NCBI RefSeq assembly: GCF_001043175.1
Contig: NZ_CP011494.1
Coordinates: 186,001 to 250,000, forward strand
Direction: 5' to 3'
Length of the DNA stretch: 64,000 bases
Origin: Marinobacter psychrophilus
GTDB taxonomy: Bacteria; Pseudomonadota; Gammaproteobacteria; Pseudomonadales; Oleiphilaceae
Positions 57,526 through 64,000 of this stretch are shown piece by piece. The translations under genes and the position numbers were made by a program. Position 1 is the stretch's first letter. Each line of letters opens with the position of its first letter. The notes under the pieces are model-generated. The model saw only the letters and a program-made list of their open reading frames with translations. It was not told the origin of the DNA and did no database searches.

Positions 57526-59544
57526 ATGAGAAAAAAACCACTGCCACGTCTAATTGTATGCTCACTGGGGGGTCTGACCCTGTTACCACTGTATGCACAT
57601 GGCCAGCAGACGGACCCGGTTGACCAGTTGCTGATTCAGGTTACCGAGGGTCAGCGGACCGAGGTTGGCATCACCCATATAGTGAGTGAACCTGTACGGC
57701 GTTTGGCCAGTGATCCGGCGGTTTCTCTTTCACGCATGGGTGGCCGCGGGCTAGAGCCGGTTATACGGGGCCAAAGCCAGGAACGGGTCGGTGTGCTGCT
57801 GGATGGCATTCGGGTGGAAGGTGCGTGTCCTAACCGCATGGACCCGCCCACCAGCCGTCTGAGTTCGGCACTGGCGCCCACGTTACAGGTTCTTACGAAT
57901 AATCGGACGCTGCGCTGGGGGCCGGTAGCCGGAGGCCAGATCGTCGCTACCACAGCCGATCCTGCGTTCAACGGCCGGACAACTACTGGCCAGATCACCG
58001 TGGGTGGGACCGATAATGGTAACGGCAAATTAGCCAATGCGGCGGCTGCAGTGGGCAGCGACGATGCCTGGCTAAGGCTGTCTGGCGGTTACGACGAGGC
58101 CAACGATTACGAAGACGGCAGTGGTAATGAGGTGCGCAGTGCCTATAAAAACGCCGAAGGCAGGGTAGAGGGAGGGTGGCGCAGTGCAAGCGATGTTTAT
58201 GTGAAAACCATGGCCAGTCGCCAGGAGGAGCGTGATGTGAAATACGCCGGCTCCGGCATGGATGCACCGAAAACCGATACCGATTTTTACCGCCTTGAAT
58301 TGGGTGCGCCAGTGGCTAAGGGTGAATGGTCACTGCTGGCCTGGCAGGCAGATGTTGACCACATTATGGACAACTTCAGCCTACGATCGGCGGGTATGAT
58401 GAAAATGCAAACCAACTCCACCACCGAAACCCGTGGCTTGCGATTTATTCTGGACCAAAGTCCTACTAGCCGCATTGATTGGGCTGCCGGCGTGGACGTG
58501 GAAACGAACGATTGGGATGCCACGCTGCTGAATGTGAACGGTGCTATGCCGATGACGGCTTCTTTGATGTGGCCAGGTGTGGAGCGGGAGCGAGCTGGTG
58601 TGTTTGCAGAAGCCTTCATGCGCTTTGGCTCCGCAGCCAAAGTAGGTGCCGGGTTGCGTTACGACCGGGTGGAGATGGATGCGACCAAGGCAAATCAATC
58701 TGTTGGTATGAGCTCCCCAGCAGCTCTGTATAGCAAAGAATACAATGTAGATGCGGTGCCAGTGAATGACGACAACGTCAGCGGCTTTGCCAGTGCCGAA
58801 TGGCGCCTGCCTCATCAGCAAGCGCTTACATTAACCGCCAGCCGTAGCGTGCGCAGCCCCGGTGTGACCGAGCGTTATATTGCTCGCAGTACAATGGCTG
58901 ACAGTTGGATAGGCAATCCGCAGCTGGATACTGAGAAGCACTACAAGTTGGAGCTGGCTTTGAAGGGCCAAAGCAGTCAGTGGCATTGGAAACCGGTGAT
59001 TTGGATGGATCAGGTTGCCGACTTTGTGCGGCGCTACAAAACCAACACGTCAGGCTGCAGTAAATCCAATGGCTGCACTCGTTATGAAAATATTGACGCT
59101 CGGCTGCTTGGAGTAGAAGCCAGCCTGGGCTGGAGCGACGGCACTTGGAGCAGCAACAGCGCCCTGGCCGCTGTTCGTGGCGAAAATCGCGACGATAATA
59201 AAGCTCTGGCGCAGATTCCGCCGCTACAGTTTGTCCAGACTCTGGCCTGGCAGCAGCAAGGCCACAGCATCGAAGCTCAATGGCAGCTAGCACGTTCCCA
59301 GGATCGCATTGATCTGGCTTCTGGCCTGGACGCAGGAACATCAGCCGGTTACGGCGTATTTAACCTGTTTGGTAGCCACCCATTAACCAGATACCTCACC
59401 TTTAACTGGGCGTTGGACAACCTGTTTGACAACACCTGGGCGCCCCACGTCAGTCGCCGTAACAGTGATCCTTTCAATACCGAGGCGGTTCGTGTAAATG
59501 AGCCAGGCCGCACGGTTCGGGCCGCGTTAACGGCACGCTGGTAG
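57526..59544 (+). CDS. oprC: TonB-dependent copper receptor (OprC/NosA family)
   Basis: A 672-residue outer-membrane receptor. A signal peptide spans about 1-26 (ends YAHGQ). The plug contains MGGRGLEPVIRGQSQERVGVL and VEGACPNRMDPPTS, where C101 and M105 form the CxxxM copper-binding motif known from OprC, and a second Met cluster (MMKM, residues 291-294) lies in the barrel. The C-terminal strand ends in RAALTARW with an aromatic last residue. It is expected to bring copper across the outer membrane for cytochrome oxidases or nitrous-oxide reductase. A GAAGGA site precedes the ATG; transcription ends at a clear terminator. Confidence 0.9.
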   Translation: MRKKPLPRLIVCSLGGLTLLPLYAHGQQTDPVDQLLIQVTEGQRTEVGITHIVSEPVRRLASDPAVSLSRMGGRGLEPVIRGQSQERVGVLLDGIRVEGACPNRMDPPTSRLSSALAPTLQVLTNNRTLRWGPVAGGQIVATTADPAFNGRTTTGQITVGGTDNGNGKLANAAAAVGSDDAWLRLSGGYDEANDYEDGSGNEVRSAYKNAEGRVEGGWRSASDVYVKTMASRQEERDVKYAGSGMDAPKTDTDFYRLELGAPVAKGEWSLLAWQADVDHIMDNFSLRSAGMMKMQTNSTTETRGLRFILDQSPTSRIDWAAGVDVETNDWDATLLNVNGAMPMTASLMWPGVERERAGVFAEAFMRFGSAAKVGAGLRYDRVEMDATKANQSVGMSSPAALYSKEYNVDAVPVNDDNVSGFASAEWRLPHQQALTLTASRSVRSPGVTERYIARSTMADSWIGNPQLDTEKHYKLELALKGQSSQWHWKPVIWMDQVADFVRRYKTNTSGCSKSNGCTRYENIDARLLGVEASLGWSDGTWSSNSALAAVRGENRDDNKALAQIPPLQFVQTLAWQQQGHSIEAQWQLARSQDRIDLASGLDAGTSAGYGVFNLFGSHPLTRYLTFNWALDNLFDNTWAPHVSRRNSDPFNTEAVRVNEPGRTVRAALTARW

Positions 59545-59596
59545 TGGATGAAATTAGGGGTTGTCCGCTTTCATAGCCAGTGGATGACCATTTTTA

Positions 59597-59635
59597 CCCC
59601 GTGCCGGTGCGAAACGCTGCGCACGGGGTTTTTTT
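59597..59635 (+). terminator. Intrinsic terminator after the copper receptor gene
   Basis: CCCCGTGC (59597-59604) pairs with GCACGGGG (59621-59628) and is followed by seven Ts (59629-59635). It lies 52 nt after the receptor stop and separates this gene from the RND efflux operon. Confidence 0.9.
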
Positions 59636-59808
59636 ATGGCGGGCCGTGTGCCTTTGTTGTTGGCGTCATGGGCTATGCTTTTTACCAGCCAACCTTGCCG
59701 GGTTGCAGTGTTCCTGAGGATCGTTTTCTGATAACCTAATGTTATTAGCTAATAACTTTTGTAATTTTTTATTCGCTGCTGAACAAGCTGTGAAACAAGG
59801 AGTATCCG

Positions 59809-60900
59809 GTGGTGAACAATCAGCTGATCAGCCGCCCGTTGCGGGCTTATGTGGGCGTTGTTGTCGGCGTGCTGTTGTGGGGTTTTACGTGCAGCGCGCA
59901 AGCGCAGCCAGTGCCTGGCGAGCTGGCCATGGCAGCGGTAGAAAGCCGCTCTTTGGCCGAAAACGTATTGCTAGACGGCGTCATTGAAGCCGTGCAGCAA
60001 AGCACGGTATCGGCCCAGACCAGCGGCAAGGTGCTGCAAATGCCGTTCGATGTGGACGATTCTGTTCGCCCTGGTGATCTGATTGTGCAGTTGGAAGACA
60101 GCGAACAGCGGGCTCGGGTTAGCCAGGCGCAAGCTGCCGTTAACGAAGCCGGGGCCGTATTGTTGGATGCGAACCAGCGGTTTGCCCGTATCGAAAGCGT
60201 GCATAAACGAGGTTTGGTATCGGTCCAGGAGTTTGATCAGGCCCGCAATAATCTGGCTGGCGCCCAGGCCCGCGTCGAGCGTGCCGAAGCGGGCCTGGTT
60301 GAGGCCCGCGAACAGCTCAGTTACACCCGTATTGAAGCGCCTTACGGCGGTATTTTGACCGAACGCCATGTAGAAGTTGGTGAGTCGGTTAGCCCCGGTC
60401 AGGCTCTGCTCAGCGGTCTGTCACTGGAGCAGTTGCGGGTGGTGGTGGATTTGCCTCAACGCTACGCCGCCAGCGCCCGCGCCGAGCGCCAGGCCACCGT
60501 TACTCTGGCTGATGGCCGGGTGCTGAAAACCGGCGAAATGACTTTCTACCCCTACGCCAATGCAAAAACCCATACCTTTCGCTTACGTATGGCACTCAAC
60601 GAGCCCAATGGTTCACTGTTTCCGGGGATGCTGGTAAAAGTGGAGGTGCCGGTAAGCCGTTCGGAAACACTTTTGGTGCCGGCCAGCAGTCTGGTGCAGC
60701 ACAGTGAGCTGCGCGCTGTGTATGTGATGGACAGTAACGGCAAGCCGCGCCTGCGTCAGGTTCGCACGGGTAAAATAGTCGATAACCAGATCGAAATTCT
60801 AGCGGGCGTCAGCGCTGGCGAGCAAGTCGTGCTCAATGCCATCGAATTACTGGGTAGCGCACTCCTTTCGATCCCGCCAGCGCAGCAGCGAGCGCTGTGA
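59809..60900 (+). CDS. RND efflux periplasmic adaptor (HlyD/MFP)
   Basis: A 363-residue membrane fusion protein. A signal peptide spans about 1-33 (ends CSAQAQ). It continues with a lipoyl half (VLQMPFDVDDSVRPGDLIVQLED), a coiled-coil hairpin (about 95-165), the second lipoyl half (YTRIEAPYGGILTERHVEVGE) and beta-barrel domains. The start is GTG at 59809, with AGGAG 7 nt upstream; a second GTG three bases on is possible. The stop overlaps the pump start (GTGA). It is not close enough to a named adaptor to give a substrate. Confidence 0.88.
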   Translation: MVNNQLISRPLRAYVGVVVGVLLWGFTCSAQAQPVPGELAMAAVESRSLAENVLLDGVIEAVQQSTVSAQTSGKVLQMPFDVDDSVRPGDLIVQLEDSEQRARVSQAQAAVNEAGAVLLDANQRFARIESVHKRGLVSVQEFDQARNNLAGAQARVERAEAGLVEAREQLSYTRIEAPYGGILTERHVEVGESVSPGQALLSGLSLEQLRVVVDLPQRYAASARAERQATVTLADGRVLKTGEMTFYPYANAKTHTFRLRMALNEPNGSLFPGMLVKVEVPVSRSETLLVPASSLVQHSELRAVYVMDSNGKPRLRQVRTGKIVDNQIEILAGVSAGEQVVLNAIELLGSALLSIPPAQQRAL

Positions 60901-63900
60901 GCCAGTCGCTGCCGCCGAAGTCACCTTCGGGCTTTTCCTCGCAGCCTGCTCCCGCTGGGCTACCTGCACCTTCGGTGGGGGTTGGCCTATCGGGTGCAAT
61001 AGCCAGGTTGTTTCAGGACAATCACCTGACCCCGCTGATTATGCTGTTGTCCATCATCCTGGGTGTTCTGGCAGTGGTGGCTACACCCAAAGAAGAAGAG
61101 CCGCAGATTGATGTCACCATGGCCGATATCATGGTGGCGTTTCCCGGTGCCAGCGCCCGCGAAGTGGAAAGCGCGATTGCCACGCCTGCCGAACAGGTAA
61201 TGAGTGAAATTGCCGGTGTAAAGCATGTGTATTCGGTATCGCGCCAGGGTCAGGCTGTGATTACCGTGCAATTTGAAGTGGGCATACCGCGCCGGGAGGC
61301 GCTGGTGCGGCTCTACAACCAGGTGTATTTCAATCAGGACTGGCTGCCCGCAAATCTGGGTGCCAGTCAACCGTTGGTCAAACCTAAAGGCATAGATGAT
61401 GTGCCAGTGATGACACTCACCCTGTATGACCCACAGCAGGGCCACAGTGGCGAGGAACTCACCCGCCTTGCACACATGTTGGAAGTGGCTTTGAAGCGGT
61501 TGCCGGGTACCCGGAATGTATACACCGTGGGCGGCATACCCGACCGGGTGGATATTCGTTTTGATCCGGCCCTGCTGGCCGGTTTTGGCCTGACCGTTGA
61601 CGATCTGCAACAGGCCCTGCTGGCGGCGAACAGCAGTTCACAGGAAGTCCGAATTACCCGTAACAATTTATCGATCCCTATTCAGGTCGGTGCGCTGCTT
61701 ACCCATGTAGATGAAGTGCGCCGCCTGGTTGTGGGTATGGATCAGGGCGCGGCGGTTTATCTGGAAGATGTCGCTAGCATCAGCCGCGGTAATACGGTTG
61801 CTGACCAAAGCGTGATGACCGGTTTTGGGCCGGCCCATCAGGGTTCCTATCTAAAGAGTACTCGTCAGAATGATAACAACTCGGCGTTCATAGGCCAGCC
61901 CGGGCAAGTCTTTCCGGCGGTCACCCTGGCCATCGCTAAAAAGCCGGGCGAAAATGCGGTGGACATTACTCGCGCTATTGAGCGGCGAGTAGAGCAATTA
62001 CGCAATCGCGCTCTGCCGGTCGATGTGGAGGTACTGGTAACCCGTGATTACGGCGAAACCGCCTCGCAAAAAGCCCTCAAACTGATTTCCGATCTGATAT
62101 CGGCCACTCTGTGCGTGGTGCTGCTGGTATTGGTCGCCATGGGCTGGCGCCAGGCGCTGATTGTGGGTGTCGCGGTATTGATTACCTTGCTGCTAACCCT
62201 GGTGTTTTCCTGGGCCTGGGGTTTTACCCTGAACCGGGTGTCGCTGTTTGCGCTGATTTTCTCCATCGGGATTCTGGTGGACGACGGCATCGTGATTACC
62301 GAAAACATCAACCGCCGTATTCAGAACTCGCGCCGCCCGATCAAAGAGATAATCCCGCTGGCGGTGGACGAAGTGGGTACGCCCACCATTATGGCCAGCC
62401 TGACGATTATGGCGGCCTTGCTGCCTATGGCGTTTGTCAGCGGCCTGATGGGACCCTACATGAGCCCGATTCCCATTAACGCCTCGGCCGGTATGGCGCT
62501 GTCGCAGATTGTGGCCTTCATAGTGGTGCCCTGGCTGGCCCTGCGGCTGCTGCGCCACAAAAAAGGCGAGCTGGCGCAGCCGGAAAACGAATCTAAAGTC
62601 TCCGCTAACAGTTCTTCTGACAGCTCTTTTGAAACTTCGGCCGAAGGCGTGAATCCCCGCATACTGGGCCTGTTCAGCCGCGTACTGGTGCCGTTTTTAG
62701 GGGGCCATCGCTTGCGCCGTGGCCTGCTGGCATCGGGTGTTATTCTGCTGACCCTGGGTGCGACTGCTCTGCCAGTTTTTCAGGCAGTGATTCTGAAAAT
62801 GCTGCCGTTTGACGACAAATCTGAACTGCAGGTGGTGGTGGATATGCCCGAAGACACGCCTGTTGAAGTGACTGCGCGAGTGTTGATGGAAATGGGTCAC
62901 TATCTGGAAACGGTAGAAGACGTCGACAACTGGCAGACCTACGCCGGCACAGCGGCACCGATCAACTTCAACGGTCTGATTCGTCAATACTATCTGCGCT
63001 CTGACCCATACCAGGGCGATATTCAGGTCAATTTCAGTAGCGGTGACCGGCGTGATCAGCAATCTCATAATATCGCCCAGTCGCTGCGCCAGCCGCTGAC
63101 TGCCATTGGCGAGCGTTATGGTGCCAGTGTGAAAATTGTGGAAGTGCCGCCGGGTCCTCCGGTACTGTCGCCGCTGGTGGCAGAGATTTACGCGGTAGAT
63201 CCTCGGCAGCGGTCAACACTGGCGCGCTCTGTGGCCGCCGGTATGCAAGAAGTGAACGGCCTGGTAGACATCGACACCACGCTTGAAACGCCTCTTCGCC
63301 AGTGGGAAGTGGTGGTTGATCGAGACCGAGCTGCTCGCTTGGGTGTGTCGCAGCAGCAGGTGGTAACGGCCTTGCAAACGGCTCTGGGTGGCAGTGGTGT
63401 GAGTTATCTGCACGACGATCACGCCAAATATCCGGTGCCCATCCGGGTGATTCTGTCGGACGCCAATAAAGCCCGCCCCGCGGCTTTGCTGTCGCTGAAT
63501 CTGCGCAGCCGCGACGGCGGGCTGGTGCCGCTTGCCAGCATTGTGGACATACGTGAGGCAGACTGGCAGGGTGCGATTTATCACAAAGACTTGTTGCCGG
63601 TTACCTACGTGACCGCGGACATGGCAGGTGCTATTGATTCACCGCTCTACGGTATGTTTGCCATGGTCGACCAGCTGCAGCAACGAGCAGGCGCGCCCGA
63701 GCAGTTTTTCATTCGCCAGCCGGACTTACCCGAAGCTGGCGCCCTGAAATGGGACGGCGAGTGGCAGATTACCTACGAGACTTTCCGCGATATGGGCATG
63801 GCCTACAGCGTGGGTCTTTTTATGATTTTTGTGCTGCTGGTGGCGCAGTTTCGTTCCTATCTGCTGCCGCTGGTGATCATGGCGCCCATACCTCTGACGC

Positions 63901-64000
63901 TGATGGGCATTATGCCGGGCCACGCGCTTTTGGGGCGTGAATTCACCGCCACCAGCATGATTGGCATGATCGCGCTGGCCGGCATTATCGTACGTAACTC
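60897..64000 (+). CDS. RND efflux pump, inner-membrane permease (incomplete at window end)
   Basis: The frame is open from GTG at 60897 to the window end (1034 complete codons), so the C-terminus is missing. After a Pro/Ser-rich cytoplasmic N-terminus of about 37 residues comes the first membrane helix, then porter domain features such as AFPGASAREVESAIATPAEQ and FSIGILVDDGIVITENI. The last visible part, TATSMIGMIALAGIIVRNS, is the conserved helix-10 region of AcrB-type pumps. The N-terminal extension is longer than usual. It exports small molecules with the adaptor; no outer-membrane factor gene is visible. The sequence resembles the MdtB/MdtC or multidrug class rather than the metal (CusA) class. 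Confidence 0.9.
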   Translation, partial: MSQSLPPKSPSGFSSQPAPAGLPAPSVGVGLSGAIARLFQDNHLTPLIMLLSIILGVLAVVATPKEEEPQIDVTMADIMVAFPGASAREVESAIATPAEQVMSEIAGVKHVYSVSRQGQAVITVQFEVGIPRREALVRLYNQVYFNQDWLPANLGASQPLVKPKGIDDVPVMTLTLYDPQQGHSGEELTRLAHMLEVALKRLPGTRNVYTVGGIPDRVDIRFDPALLAGFGLTVDDLQQALLAANSSSQEVRITRNNLSIPIQVGALLTHVDEVRRLVVGMDQGAAVYLEDVASISRGNTVADQSVMTGFGPAHQGSYLKSTRQNDNNSAFIGQPGQVFPAVTLAIAKKPGENAVDITRAIERRVEQLRNRALPVDVEVLVTRDYGETASQKALKLISDLISATLCVVLLVLVAMGWRQALIVGVAVLITLLLTLVFSWAWGFTLNRVSLFALIFSIGILVDDGIVITENINRRIQNSRRPIKEIIPLAVDEVGTPTIMASLTIMAALLPMAFVSGLMGPYMSPIPINASAGMALSQIVAFIVVPWLALRLLRHKKGELAQPENESKVSANSSSDSSFETSAEGVNPRILGLFSRVLVPFLGGHRLRRGLLASGVILLTLGATALPVFQAVILKMLPFDDKSELQVVVDMPEDTPVEVTARVLMEMGHYLETVEDVDNWQTYAGTAAPINFNGLIRQYYLRSDPYQGDIQVNFSSGDRRDQQSHNIAQSLRQPLTAIGERYGASVKIVEVPPGPPVLSPLVAEIYAVDPRQRSTLARSVAAGMQEVNGLVDIDTTLETPLRQWEVVVDRDRAARLGVSQQQVVTALQTALGGSGVSYLHDDHAKYPVPIRVILSDANKARPAALLSLNLRSRDGGLVPLASIVDIREADWQGAIYHKDLLPVTYVTADMAGAIDSPLYGMFAMVDQLQQRAGAPEQFFIRQPDLPEAGALKWDGEWQITYETFRDMGMAYSVGLFMIFVLLVAQFRSYLLPLVIMAPIPLTLMGIMPGHALLGREFTATSMIGMIALAGIIVRN

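Overview
This 64 kb window looks like the chromosome of a marine, halophilic gammaproteobacterium, most likely Marinobacter or a close relative. That is an inference from gene content (ectoine uptake, DabAB, a Na+-type N-ATPase behind arginine deiminase genes, a DUF294/CBS protein beside a DnaQ-like exonuclease) and protein character; no rRNA or marker phylogeny is available here. Coding density is high. I see no tRNA, rRNA, CRISPR array, insertion sequence or prophage.

Region 1 (1-2.8 kb): the start of a DnaQ-like exonuclease, a cNMP-binding/CBS/DUF294 protein, and a non-coding stretch holding a decayed GGDEF-EAL pseudogene.

Region 2 (2.8-20.6 kb) is a vitamin B12 island. cobC-cobT (minus) and cobU-cbiB-cobD (plus) build and attach the nucleotide loop. 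A cobalamin riboswitch follows at about 7.2 kb, then btuB-btuF-btuC-btuD (uptake), cobB, a CobN-like protein with an apparent signal peptide, cobO, cobQ and bluB. The corrin-ring genes are not in the window; cobS lies apart at 44 kb.

Region 3 (20.6-26.5 kb): an OmpR-type response regulator and sensor kinase, divergent from a compact four-function cluster: a thermostable-hemolysin-family protein, an AMP-dependent acyl ligase fused in frame to a heme-oxygenase-like iron oxidase, and a short-chain dehydrogenase.

Region 4 (26.5-42.4 kb): dabB-dabA (inorganic carbon uptake) converge through a strong hairpin terminator on a 13-gene minus-strand run, arcD-arcA-arcB-arcC-atpD-C-Q-R-B-E-F-A-G. This joins arginine fermentation (ATP from carbamoyl phosphate) to a complete N-ATPase whose c subunit has Na+-type residues.

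Region 5 (42.6-51.6 kb): a Tag-like DNA glycosylase, a SYLF lipoprotein-like protein, cobS, an ectoine-type ABC transporter (ehuB inverted relative to ehuC-ehuD-ehuA), a persulfide-dioxygenase-like MBL protein with a SulP transporter, and a CbiM-like permease.

Region 6 (51.6-64 kb): a GAF/PAS/GGDEF/EAL protein, a RegB/RegA redox two-component pair, a TonB-dependent copper receptor (OprC/NosA family) preceded by a strongly structured, unrecognised leader RNA, and an RND efflux adaptor and pump running off the window end.

The most promising leads are the structured leader upstream of the copper receptor, the exported CobN-like protein, the ligase::oxidase fusion cluster, and the arginine deiminase/N-ATPase operon.
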